Source: Bacteroidia bacterium
GTDB lineage: Bacteria; Bacteroidota; Bacteroidia; Flavobacteriales; Flavobacteriaceae
NCBI GenBank assembly: GCA_030430385.1
Contig: JAUIFO010000012.1
Span: 1 to 64,000 of the forward strand
Length of the DNA: 64,000 nucleotides
Reading direction: 5' to 3'
Position numbers and translations under genes: made by a program. Positions 9,012-19,100 of the stretch are shown one piece after another. Within the stretch, counting starts at the first letter, position 1; every line of letters begins with the position of its first letter. A model generated the notes under the pieces. That model saw nothing but the letters and a program-made list of their open reading frames with translations, ran no database searches and was not told where the DNA came from.

Positions 9012-9019
9012 TATCTTTG
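9012..9019 (+). promoter_or_regulatory. -7 promoter element for gdhA
   Basis: TATCTTTG fits TAnnTTTG and ends 39 bases before the gdhA ATG. The upstream 25 bases are A-rich and contain no clear TTG. Confidence 0.5.
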
Positions 9020-9058
9020 TGCTACTAAAATCAACTTAGATTAATAATATATTAATAG

Positions 9059-10402
9059 ATGAAAGAAAAAATAGAAGCTTTTTTGAATCTTGTTAAAGAA
9101 AAAAACGGTCACGAAACCGAATTCTTACAAGCTGTACATGAAGTTGCAGAGACAGTAATTCCTTTTATTGAGGCTAATCCAAAGTATCAAGGAAAGATGT
9201 TGTTGGAACGTATGGTGGAACCAGAACGTACCATTATTTTTAGAGTACCTTGGTTAGATGACCAAGGAAATACTCAGGTTAATAGAGGTTTTAGAGTTGA
9301 ATTTAATTCGGCGATTGGACCTTACAAAGGAGGGTTACGTTTTCACCCTTCAGTAAACTTAAGCATCCTTAAATTCTTAGGGTTTGAGCAAGTGTTTAAA
9401 AACTCTTTAACAACCTTGCCAATGGGTGGGGGAAAAGGAGGTTCAGACTTTAATCCAAAAGGTAAAAGTGATAATGAAGTGATGCGATTTTGTCAATCAT
9501 TTATGACAGAATTGTTTAGACATATAGGTGCTAATACTGATGTACCAGCAGGTGATATTGGAGTTGGTGGTCGTGAAATAGGTTATATGTTTGGACAATA
9601 CAAGCGACTTCAAAATGAATTTACAGGTGTTTTAACTGGAAAAGGAATGTCTTATGGAGGGTCTTTAATAAGACCTGAAGCTACAGGTTACGGTTGTGTG
9701 TATTTTGCTCAAAATATGTTGAATACCAAAGATGATTCAATGGAAGGAAAAACAGTTGTCATTTCTGGTTCTGGAAATGTAGCACAATACGCTTGTGAGA
9801 AAGCTACGCAATTAGGAGGAAAAGTTGTAACGATGTCAGATTCTGGTGGTTACATTCATGATGCTGATGGCATAGATGCTGATAAATTAGCGTTTATCAT
9901 GGATTTAAAGAATGTGAAGCGTGGACGTATTAAAGAATATGTTGAAACCTATTCGTCTGCAACCTATCACGAAGGAGAAAGACCATGGTCTGTTAATTGT
10001 GATATTGCATTACCATGTGCTACTCAAAATGAATTAAATGGTGACGAAGCGAAAGCATTAATTTCAAACAATGTGATTGCTGTTGCAGAAGGTGCTAACA
10101 TGCCAACAACTCCTGATGCTATTGAAGCCTTTCAAAAAGCCAAAGTACTGTTTTCACCTGGTAAAGCGTCAAATGCTGGAGGTGTAGCAACATCTGGTTT
10201 AGAAATGAGTCAAAACTCATTGCGTTTAAATTGGACTCGTGAAGAAGTTGATGAAAAATTACATAAAATCATGAATGATATTCACGAATCTTGTGTGACT
10301 TATGGTACTAATGATGATGGGTATGTTGATTACGTTAAAGGTGCAAATGTTGCTGGATTTGTAAAAGTAGCAGATGCAATGCTGGCGCAAGGCGTTGTAT
10401 AA
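9059..10402 (+). CDS. gdhA: NADP-type glutamate dehydrogenase
   Basis: 447 residues, the length of hexameric bacterial NADP-specific enzymes. It reversibly aminates 2-oxoglutarate to glutamate. Visible motifs are GPYKGGLRFHP (substrate-binding lysine, about residue 90), LPMGGGKGGSDFNPKG (catalytic lysine, about 125), DVPAGDIGVGGREIGYMFG, and the dinucleotide fold SGSGNVAQY at about 235-245. It stands alone with its own promoter and a strong terminator. NADP preference is inferred from subfamily and length. Confidence 0.95.
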   Translation: MKEKIEAFLNLVKEKNGHETEFLQAVHEVAETVIPFIEANPKYQGKMLLERMVEPERTIIFRVPWLDDQGNTQVNRGFRVEFNSAIGPYKGGLRFHPSVNLSILKFLGFEQVFKNSLTTLPMGGGKGGSDFNPKGKSDNEVMRFCQSFMTELFRHIGANTDVPAGDIGVGGREIGYMFGQYKRLQNEFTGVLTGKGMSYGGSLIRPEATGYGCVYFAQNMLNTKDDSMEGKTVVISGSGNVAQYACEKATQLGGKVVTMSDSGGYIHDADGIDADKLAFIMDLKNVKRGRIKEYVETYSSATYHEGERPWSVNCDIALPCATQNELNGDEAKALISNNVIAVAEGANMPTTPDAIEAFQKAKVLFSPGKASNAGGVATSGLEMSQNSLRLNWTREEVDEKLHKIMNDIHESCVTYGTNDDGYVDYVKGANVAGFVKVADAMLAQGVV

Positions 10403-10426
10403 TGTAACAAATAAGTATTAAGCTAA

Positions 10427-10455
10427 GGCTCTCAATTTATTGAGAGCTTTTTTTA
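10427..10455 (+). terminator. Rho-independent terminator of gdhA
   Basis: A 7-bp stem GCTCTCA/TGAGAGC (10428-10434 with 10441-10447), a 6-base loop, then eight T. It starts about 25 bases after the gdhA stop. Confidence 0.85.
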
Positions 10456-10497
10456 TGATAAATATATGATTATGCCCAATAAGTCGTTACTTATAAA

Positions 10498-10505
10498 TAT
10501 ATTTG
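10498..10505 (+). promoter_or_regulatory. -7 promoter element for the porZ-like gene
   Basis: TATATTTG matches TAnnTTTG and ends 5 bases before the ATG at 10511. It excludes the upstream in-frame ATG at 10466 if it is the only promoter. No -33 TTG is seen at the right distance in this AT-rich stretch, so chance is possible. Confidence 0.4.
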
Positions 10506-10510
10506 ATTTT

Positions 10511-12901
10511 ATGAAAAGGATACTTATAATATTAATTTTAACGCTAAACTTTTTTCATGGTTTTGCGCAAGATTTTTCAAGTCTTTGGGAAAGTCATTTT
10601 TCATATTTAAATATTGTTGATGTATCATCTAGCGATGAAAAATTATATGCAGCATCTGAAGGTGCGATTTTTACTTATGATTTAAATACCAATGAGATCG
10701 ATAAAATTACCACAGTTGAAGGCTTATCTGGTGGCACTATTTCAAGTGTTTACTATAGTATTTCAAATGATGTTTTAGTGGTGGGTTATGAGACAGGTTT
10801 AATAGATGTGGTTTTAGCTGATGGAGAAGTTCTAGTTGTTATAGATATTCTAAATAAAGTTACAATTCCTCCGAGTGCAAAAAACATTAATCATTTCTAT
10901 GAGCACGAAGATTTGCTATATATCTCAACAGATTATGGGATTTCAGTTTACAATTTAGACCGTTTAGAGTTTGGAGACACCTATTTTATTGGTAATGGAG
11001 GTTCTCAAATTATAGTGACCCAAACTACAGTTTATGATGGTTTTGTTTATGCAGCTTGCCGAAATGGTAATGGAGTCAAACGCGCTGATTTAACAAATCC
11101 AAACCTTATTGACTTTAACCAGTGGCAAACAGTAAGAGGCGGGAATTTTGTTGGTATTGTTACAAAAGGTGATCATGTTTATGCTATTGCTCAAAACCGA
11201 GCAGTCTTTGATGTCTTTAATGCTCCAGCAGTTACAGTATATCAATTTCCAATACTTCCAGTTGATTTTCGTGAGACTGATTCAAATTTAGTTATTACAA
11301 CCACTGAAACCGTCTATGTATTTGATGCTGATTTTAATTTACTTGACTTATTTGAAAACAACGATGATATTGGTGTTAATTTCTCTTGTGGAATTTTATT
11401 AAATCAAGATGAATTATATATAGGTACGCAAGGGGTTGTGAATCAGGGAAAATCGGGGAAAGGAATTCTAAAGACCAGTTTGAATGACCTATTTACTTTT
11501 GATAGAATTCATCCTGATGGTCCACTAAGTAATAATGTGTTTTCTATAGAAACATCTGCTAATAATTTATGGGCTGTTTTTGGGGGCTATTCAAGAACCT
11601 TTAATCCTAATGGAGGTCTTAGAAGGACTGGTGTGAGTAGGTTTTTAAATAGAGAATGGCTTAATATTGAGTATGATACTATTGAAGCGGTTATTGAAGA
11701 CCCATTTTTTTTATCTGATATTGCTATTGATCCTTTTGATCCTGATCATGTGTTTATTACATCCCATTGGGCAGGAGTTATAGAATTTGATGCTCAAGAA
11801 CCTGTAATACTTTACAATGAAGATAATAGTACTTTAGATCCTTTTGTTTCTGAGTTTCAATTTGTGACCGTAAATAAATTTGATAGAAATGGAGTACTTT
11901 GGGTTATGAATTCAAGAGTGCCAAGACCTTTGAATAAATTTGAAAATGGCCAGTGGACATCTTTTGATTTTACTTCCATTATTCCGGTTCCTCCTACTAA
12001 TTCAAACATAGGATATTCTTCAATAGTATTTGACAACAGACAATCAATATTTGTTGGGAGTTTTTCATTTGGACTAGTTGGTTTTAATAATGTATCTGGA
12101 GGTTTAGATTTAGAATTTGCTTCAAGTGAAGAAGAAAATTTCCCATCACCTTATGTAAAAGCTTTAGCATTAGATAATAATGGTCAGCTTTGGATTGGAA
12201 CAGAAAAAGGCTTACGTATTTTATTTAGTCCTGCTAACTTTTTTGATAATCCTAATGTAAATAACATCGTTATTTTAGAAGATGGTATTCCCAAAGAACT
12301 TTTATCTAATCAACTCGTCACTACAATAGCTGTAGATGGTTCTAACAATAAATGGGTTGGAACGGCAGATTCAGGCTTGTTTTATTTTTCACCAGATGGA
12401 CAAAGCACTATTTTTCATTTTACCACAGCTAACTCTCCTTTGCCCACTAATAATATTAATGATATAGCTATTGATCCTGATTCTGGAGAAGTTTACATAG
12501 CTACACCTAATGGGTTGTTGTCCTTCACTTCGGGAGGAACAAAACCTGAAGATACTCTTGATGAAGCTTATGTATATCCTAATCCAGTAAGACCAGAATA
12601 CAATATTCTAGGATTCGATAATTTAAACGACATCAATAATGGTGTTAAAATATCTGGACTTACAGAAAACGTAAATATTAAAATTACAGATATTGAAGGC
12701 AATTTAGTAACCGAAGCCCAATCGAGAGTTAATCAAAGAACATCAAGCGCTAATTATAATTTCGCTATTGATGGAGGAACCGCAATTTGGAATGGAAAAA
12801 ACCTCGCTAACAATATAGTGGCTTCAGGTGTTTACCTAATCTTTATTTCTGATTTAGATTCCTTAGAAACTAAAATTTTAAAACTTCTTATTGTACGATA
12901 A
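10511..12901 (+). CDS. porZ: T9SS component PorZ-like beta-propeller protein
   Basis: 796 residues from the ATG that begins a clean signal peptide ending in HGFAQ. The bulk is a repeat of propeller blades with motifs of the form LWIGTEKGL, KWVGTADSGL and VYIATPNGLLSF, as in two-component regulator propellers. The last 90 residues, starting YVYPNPVRP and containing WNGKNLANNIVASGVYL, are a T9SS C-terminal domain. This order matches PorZ, the surface protein that works with the T9SS attachment complex. An upstream ATG at 10466 would add a 15-residue non-signal prefix. recO follows after 19 bp. Confidence 0.8.
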   Translation: MKRILIILILTLNFFHGFAQDFSSLWESHFSYLNIVDVSSSDEKLYAASEGAIFTYDLNTNEIDKITTVEGLSGGTISSVYYSISNDVLVVGYETGLIDVVLADGEVLVVIDILNKVTIPPSAKNINHFYEHEDLLYISTDYGISVYNLDRLEFGDTYFIGNGGSQIIVTQTTVYDGFVYAACRNGNGVKRADLTNPNLIDFNQWQTVRGGNFVGIVTKGDHVYAIAQNRAVFDVFNAPAVTVYQFPILPVDFRETDSNLVITTTETVYVFDADFNLLDLFENNDDIGVNFSCGILLNQDELYIGTQGVVNQGKSGKGILKTSLNDLFTFDRIHPDGPLSNNVFSIETSANNLWAVFGGYSRTFNPNGGLRRTGVSRFLNREWLNIEYDTIEAVIEDPFFLSDIAIDPFDPDHVFITSHWAGVIEFDAQEPVILYNEDNSTLDPFVSEFQFVTVNKFDRNGVLWVMNSRVPRPLNKFENGQWTSFDFTSIIPVPPTNSNIGYSSIVFDNRQSIFVGSFSFGLVGFNNVSGGLDLEFASSEEENFPSPYVKALALDNNGQLWIGTEKGLRILFSPANFFDNPNVNNIVILEDGIPKELLSNQLVTTIAVDGSNNKWVGTADSGLFYFSPDGQSTIFHFTTANSPLPTNNINDIAIDPDSGEVYIATPNGLLSFTSGGTKPEDTLDEAYVYPNPVRPEYNILGFDNLNDINNGVKISGLTENVNIKITDIEGNLVTEAQSRVNQRTSSANYNFAIDGGTAIWNGKNLANNIVASGVYLIFISDLDSLETKILKLLIVR

Positions 12902-12920
12902 TTGAAGCTAAACGTTATTT

Positions 12921-13640
12921 ATGCTCAAAAAAAATAAAGTAATCGTTATTTCAAAAATCAGATATAAGGATTATGATCTTATTGTAAAATGCTTCACAAT
13001 AGAAAGAGGTTTAGTTGCGTACCATTTGCCAGGCGTTTTGAAAGCTAGTAAAGGAAGCTCTAAATCGGTGTATTATCAATTATTATCACAACTCGATATT
13101 GAAGAAAAGTACAGACCTAATCAGTCGCTGCATTATATTAAGGAAGTCAAATTAAGTAATGCCTATCACACCTTGCATACCAATGTTTTTAAAAGTGCAA
13201 TTGTGATGTTTCTTTCAGAAGTATTAGTTAATGTTTTAAAGGAAGAAGAACAAAACTTAAAACTGTTTACCTATTTAGAAACAACACTAAAATGGTTAGA
13301 TTATGAAGAAGAATTTTCAAACTTTCATTTATTGTTTTTATTAAACCTTACACAATATTTAGGGTTTTATCCAGACACATCTAATAGTAAAGCTCCTTTT
13401 TTCAATCTTACAAATGGACTCTTTGAAGACCAAAAAACAGATATGTATTCAATATCAGATCAAAATTTAGTGCTTTTAAAACAGCTATTAGGCATAAATT
13501 TTGATGCACTACACAGTATAAAAATTAATTCAAAACAAAGGCAATCATTTTTAAACATGTTGTTGTTGTATTTTGAATTACATTTGGGCAGTTTTAAAAA
13601 ACCTAAGTCGTTAGAAATTTTTAACCAAGTATTCAATTAG
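12921..13640 (+). CDS. recO: DNA repair protein RecO
   Basis: 239 residues. The N-terminal OB-fold part reads IVISKIRYKDYDLIVKCFTIERG, followed by LPGVLKASKG, the usual RecO opening. The rest is helical, as in RecO C-terminal domains; no zinc cysteines are seen, which is common in Bacteroidota. It helps load RecA on gapped DNA with RecF and RecR. It lies 19 bp after the porZ-like gene and 17 bp before a TonB receptor, likely one transcript. Confidence 0.9.
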   Translation: MLKKNKVIVISKIRYKDYDLIVKCFTIERGLVAYHLPGVLKASKGSSKSVYYQLLSQLDIEEKYRPNQSLHYIKEVKLSNAYHTLHTNVFKSAIVMFLSEVLVNVLKEEEQNLKLFTYLETTLKWLDYEEEFSNFHLLFLLNLTQYLGFYPDTSNSKAPFFNLTNGLFEDQKTDMYSISDQNLVLLKQLLGINFDALHSIKINSKQRQSFLNMLLLYFELHLGSFKKPKSLEIFNQVFN

Positions 13641-13657
13641 AATTCCTTTTTGTGTCA

Positions 13658-16072
13658 ATGAAGTTTATCAGAACATGTATTGTTTGTTTATGCATCATTA
13701 GTAATGTACTAGCTCAAGATGTAAAAGTTGTAGATCAAAATACTCAAGAACCAATTTCTGGAGTTGTTATTTACAATAGTAATAAAACAAAATCTGTGAT
13801 TACTAATTTTGACGGTATCGCAGCACTTAACCAATTTGACACTTTTGAAACGCTCTATTTTCAAAATATCTTATACGTCAAATATGAGACAAAGAAAGCT
13901 GATATAGCAAAAAATAATTATCTGGTTCAACTTTTGCCTAATGTTGAAGGTTTAGATCAAGTAGTAGTTTCAGCATCTAAGTTTGAACAGAGTAAACGCG
14001 ATATTCCTCAAACTATCGTCAATATAAGTGCAGCTGATATTCAATTTGAAAACCCTCAAACAAGTGCCGACTTATTAGAGGGTACAGGAAATATTTTTGT
14101 ACAGAAAAGTCAACTAGGAGGAGGAAGTCCAATGATTCGAGGATTTTCAACGAATAGACTCTTAATAACAGTTGATGGTGTGCGAATGAATAATGCCATC
14201 TTTCGTAGTGGGAACTTACAAAATGTAATCTCTATAGATCCTTTCTCCATTCAAAACACAGAAATTACTCTAGGAGCAGGTTCGGTAGTATATGGTAGCG
14301 ATGCTATTGGTGGTGTGATGAGTTTCTATACCCAAAAACCACAGTTGTCATATAAAGATTCTCTATACTTTAGTGCAAATGCTGTGGCTAGATATGCAAC
14401 TGCTAATAAAGAAAAAACAGGACATCTCGACTTTAATTTTGGACTTAAAAAATGGGCTTTTTTGTCTAGTGTTAGCTATACTAATTTTGATGATTTAAGA
14501 ATGGGAATCCATGGTCCTGATGATTATTTAAGACCTGAATATGTCACAACCATTGATGGTGTTGATACTGTTGTGCAAAATGAGAATCCTAGAATTCAAG
14601 TACCTACAGGATATGATCAAATTAACCTACTACAAAAAGTGCGTTATGAGCCCAAAGAGAACCTCAGTTTTGATCTAGGATTGTTTTATTCTGCTACCTC
14701 TAGTTATTCTAGATATGACAGATTAATACGATATCGTAATAATACCTTGCGTTCTGCTGAATGGGATTACGGACCACAACAATGGTTTATGAGTAACTTA
14801 CAAATTACGAAGCTTAGCAGTAGCTCAAATTTATATGATAAAATTCAGGCAACTTTAGCGTATCAAAACTTTCAAGAAAGTCGCATTGATCGTGATTTTC
14901 AGTCTGAATTTAGAAGAACAAAAGAAGAAGCGGTTAATGCTTACTCACTTAATGTAGATTTAGAAAAGCAAATTACTGATAAGACAACGTTATCTTACGG
15001 ATTGGAATATATCTATAACAAAGTCCATTCAAATTCTAAGATTACAGATATCACAACCAGCCAATCTACATCTTCGGTTACCAGATATCCCGATGGTTCA
15101 GACTGGCAATCTATGGCAGCTTATGCAAGTTTTAAATACAAACCCAGCACTACATTTATTTTTCAATCGGGATTACGATACAATCACGTGATTGCTAATG
15201 CCGATTTTTCTGAAAATAATCAATTTTTAAACCTTCCTTTTGATAAGTCTAAAGTTGATACTGGAGCGCTCACTGGAACAGCTGGTGTGAGTTGGATTCC
15301 AAGCGAAATGATTCAGTGGAAACTCAATGCATCAACGGCATTTAGAGCTCCAAATGTTGATGATATTGGTAAGGTGTTTGATTCTGAACCTGGCTCTGTA
15401 GTGGTGCCTAATAAACATTTAAAATCGGAGTATGCTTATGGTGCTGAACTTGGCTTGAAACTCAATTTTGATGATGCGCTAGTTGTTGATTTAGCAACGT
15501 ATTATACGTTTCTTGATGACGCACTTATAAGAAGTGACTTTACGTTAAATGGATCTTCTCAAATCGAATATGATGGTGAACTTAGTAATGTGCAAGCAAT
15601 TCAAAATGCTTCCGAACAGCGTATCTATGGTTTTGAAGCTGGCGTGCTATTAAATCTTTCTGAGCGTCTTAAATTAACATCTCAATATAATGTTATTGGT
15701 GGTAATGAAACTGACGAAGACAATGAAATTCCTGTACGACATATTGCTCCAAATTTTGGAAATACGCATTTGGTATGGCAGAATCATAAACTACAAATCG
15801 ATGCCTTTGCGGAATACAATAACGAATTGTCATTTAATCAATTAGCACCTTCTGAGCAGGTGAAGGATTATATTTATGCGCTCGATAGTAATGGAAATCC
15901 TTATGCGCCATCTTGGTACACATTAAATTTGAGAACGCAATATGAGCTTTCAGAGAGTGCAACCATAATAGCTTCTCTTGAGAATATTACAGACCAACGT
16001 TATCAAACCTATTCCTCTGGTATTGCTGCTCCTGGACGTAACCTTATCGTTTCACTTAAATATACGCTATAA
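13658..16072 (+). CDS. TonB-dependent receptor (haemoglobin/transferrin-receptor-like)
   Basis: 804 residues from the ATG at 13658; a GTG at 13652 is two codons earlier. The signal peptide ends in NVLAQ. A short carboxypeptidase-like regulatory domain follows, then a plug with DQVVVSASKFEQSKRDIPQTI, GSPMIRGFSTNRLLITVDGVRMNNA and YGSDAIGGVMSF. The remainder is a 22-strand barrel ending with a typical terminal aromatic strand. The plug pattern resembles receptors for haem proteins or metal complexes, but no haem motif was verified. It takes up a ligand across the outer membrane with TonB energy. It may share a transcript with recO. Confidence 0.85.
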   Translation: MKFIRTCIVCLCIISNVLAQDVKVVDQNTQEPISGVVIYNSNKTKSVITNFDGIAALNQFDTFETLYFQNILYVKYETKKADIAKNNYLVQLLPNVEGLDQVVVSASKFEQSKRDIPQTIVNISAADIQFENPQTSADLLEGTGNIFVQKSQLGGGSPMIRGFSTNRLLITVDGVRMNNAIFRSGNLQNVISIDPFSIQNTEITLGAGSVVYGSDAIGGVMSFYTQKPQLSYKDSLYFSANAVARYATANKEKTGHLDFNFGLKKWAFLSSVSYTNFDDLRMGIHGPDDYLRPEYVTTIDGVDTVVQNENPRIQVPTGYDQINLLQKVRYEPKENLSFDLGLFYSATSSYSRYDRLIRYRNNTLRSAEWDYGPQQWFMSNLQITKLSSSSNLYDKIQATLAYQNFQESRIDRDFQSEFRRTKEEAVNAYSLNVDLEKQITDKTTLSYGLEYIYNKVHSNSKITDITTSQSTSSVTRYPDGSDWQSMAAYASFKYKPSTTFIFQSGLRYNHVIANADFSENNQFLNLPFDKSKVDTGALTGTAGVSWIPSEMIQWKLNASTAFRAPNVDDIGKVFDSEPGSVVVPNKHLKSEYAYGAELGLKLNFDDALVVDLATYYTFLDDALIRSDFTLNGSSQIEYDGELSNVQAIQNASEQRIYGFEAGVLLNLSERLKLTSQYNVIGGNETDEDNEIPVRHIAPNFGNTHLVWQNHKLQIDAFAEYNNELSFNQLAPSEQVKDYIYALDSNGNPYAPSWYTLNLRTQYELSESATIIASLENITDQRYQTYSSGIAAPGRNLIVSLKYTL

Positions 16073-16104
16073 AAAAAGCTTCAATTTGAGTTGAAGCCTT
16101 TCTT
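16073..16104. terminator. Bidirectional terminator
   Basis: A 7-bp stem GCTTCAA/TTGAAGC (16078-16084 with 16091-16097) with a 6-base loop. Seven A precede it and CTTTCTT follows. It serves both the TonB receptor and the convergent giant T9SS gene. Confidence 0.75.
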
Positions 16105-16120
16105 ACAATCAATTTTTAAA

Positions 16121-19100
16121 TTAGTGTCGTTTTATGGCACGTTTCGTAAGTGTTGTTCCGTTTGATAAACGTACTTTAGCAAGATAAGCAGATTGACTTA
16201 AGCCATTAAGTTCCAATATTTCTACAGACTGACTTAAATCTACATTATAAAGCGTTCTTCCTAGAAGGTCAATGATTTGAATGTTTTCAATAGTGACATT
16301 ACTTGGCACAGAAAACTTAACACGTCCATCATTTAATTCAACAATCGTCAGCGAATCTGAAGTAAACACGTTATCTGTAGTTGATAAGGTATCAGGTTGG
16401 AATACAACGTCGAAACGATTTGTAAAGTCACCAACTTCAGAAGTAAACGTATAATCAGATTCTGAAAGATTGTGAGTCATATTAAGTAATTTGTCTTTAA
16501 TGAAGATTGAATGTTCTGAAAGAAATTCACCTTCAATTTCAGCAATAGCTATAGTATACAATGTTGCTTCAGGTATTGAAGTGTAAAAGCCTAAAGGAAC
16601 TACTTCATCTAAGTCTAGGCTCGTTGCAGCTTTTCCTTGAATGGCAAAACGTTTGTCACTATTCTCAATGATTGAATATAGAATAGAACTTGCACCAATT
16701 GACAAGTTGCGAGGCGCATCATAATATAAGCCATCAAAGACATCTGAAGCACCATTAACATACCCAACAAGAATTTGACTAAATACGCCATTATCTGAAG
16801 TTAAATTGAGCTTGAACTTATTTTCTGAAGGCGCATATGTTGTTCTAAAGAATTGGTCATTATCACCTAAACTTCTCATACTGTTATTAAACACCACATC
16901 TGCACGTCCAACTGTTGCGGTTACAGGTGTGTCCACAACATCATCAGACATCACAACGAAGAATCCTTGTCCAGAAGGAATAAATCTATTAGGTGTAACA
17001 TTGTCACCACCAAGCGATTCACCAGTTCCGTTAATGATAGCATAATCACTTGTAGAGTAGTTTAAGGCTTCATTACCATTGGTATTACCATCAGCAGCTG
17101 TATTGTGCGACCATAAATAGATTGCGCCTTCTAAAGCTCCAGTTGGATTTGTAGAGACGTCATATCGGTTTTGTGTGAAGAAATCATCAGCACTAATAGC
17201 CGAAGGATATGGGTTTCCAATAAAGTTCCAATTATTATCAGAGGTTTCAGCATCATTTCTATAGACAGGAACATTATAAACACCATTGTTAAAAGGCCCT
17301 TCAAATGTGAATAGGTATTGATTGCCTGGACCAATGTAACCAGCAGGAGCATGTGTAGCTGCATAACCAACACCTGGCTCCATTACAGTGCCTCCAGCAA
17401 CATATTGCCAATCATCACCATTATCATCAATATCATCTTGACCAGGATCAGTTGCATTGTCATTCATATTTTCCATTTGAGAATCGCGATAATTCTGAGC
17501 ATTGAACAAGAAGCGTCTGTTAGGATCAGATTCATTCAATCCATTTGCAATGGTTTCACCACTTACTGGAGCACTCCAATACGTGTATTCTTGGTACGAA
17601 TTAAGCACTGCTGTTGTTTTTTCAACAGTAATATTATTAGGCGCAGACACTGTAACACTTCCTAGATCATCAACTTGTACAAATGAACCATAAGACCTTA
17701 CAATAACAGTTCCGTCTACAGAAACATCTGTGTCAACTTGAACATAATCACTATTATCTATAATTAATGTCGCTCCAGAATTAACTATGAGTTGGCAAGC
17801 ACTAAAACTACCAGCGCCAACATCTCCTGTTGTATAATCAAAATCAATTTCAGCAATAGTATTAATATCAGGAGCACCATTAGTCCATGAACCTGGAGCA
17901 GGACCTACCCATCGTGTACTTTGTGTTATAAGTCTAACAGCATTACTGGCTGTAAAACACGAGTTTGTATCTTCTCTTACTTGGCAATAGTATTGGTAAT
18001 TGTCTAGTCCGATAGTATTAGATATTACCAAGTTGTTAGAACTTGTTCCAGAATAAATGGCATTATCAGATAAATCTGTCCAACCAGAATCACCAGGTGC
18101 GGAAACGAACCATTCAAATTCTAATCCATAGGTGCCTCCAGGAAATCCTTCAGAAGCAGCTACTATAAATGATGCGGTTGCATCACATGTAGATACAGAT
18201 GCACTAGGTTGTGTTGTAATTGTTGGTGGCGCTCCAGTTGAAAAATCGAAGATTCCAATATCATCATAATTTACAGGAGCTATTGCGCCCCAATCATTCA
18301 TCATATCATCAGAAGCCGCTGGACCATTCCAACCATCTGTTCTTGGTACTGTAATTCCAGTATTAAGTCTTCGGTAGGTGTAACCTGCAGCAGCAATTGT
18401 AAAATTATTTCCGTTGATGTCTCCCCAAACGTCTATCCAATTTTCTACCACACCATCATCAAAATACAATCGGATGTTATCGTTATTATTGATACCACTT
18501 ATTGCAAAGAAATCGTCAGCCGTGTAACCACCTTCAGGATCGTTAACATTAGTACCACCAATAGCAATAACATAAGCTGTAGCATCAGCAAGGATACCAC
18601 TTAAATCGGCAATATCACCACCAGCATTATTCGATCCGTTATTATGAACTCTAATTTCATAATGCTCTAGATCTACAGGAGCACCTGTTCCATTGTAAAT
18701 TTCAATATAAGTGTGAGAGCCAGAAGGCGCATCAGTGATTTCAGAGATAAATAAATCTGTTGGTGACAAACCAGAACTTCCTTCACACGAACTAATAGCA
18801 TTGTCAATTACTGTAAAAAGATCCGTTGTTTGACAACCTAGATTGTTTGTAACAACAATGGCTCCAGTCGTTGCATTTGCAGGAATAGTAAACTCTATTT
18901 CGGTTGGAGAAATAGAAGTATGCGGAATTATTGAACCACCAAACTCAACAGTAGTACCACCATCTAAATCTGAACCTGTAATGGTAACCACAGTAAAATC
19001 TGGACCAGTTAGAGGTGTTAATACATTTGATGCTCCTGTACAGTAAGCATTCCCTCTAATATTGAATTCAAAAATTTCTTCGCCTTCACCATCAGCCGAA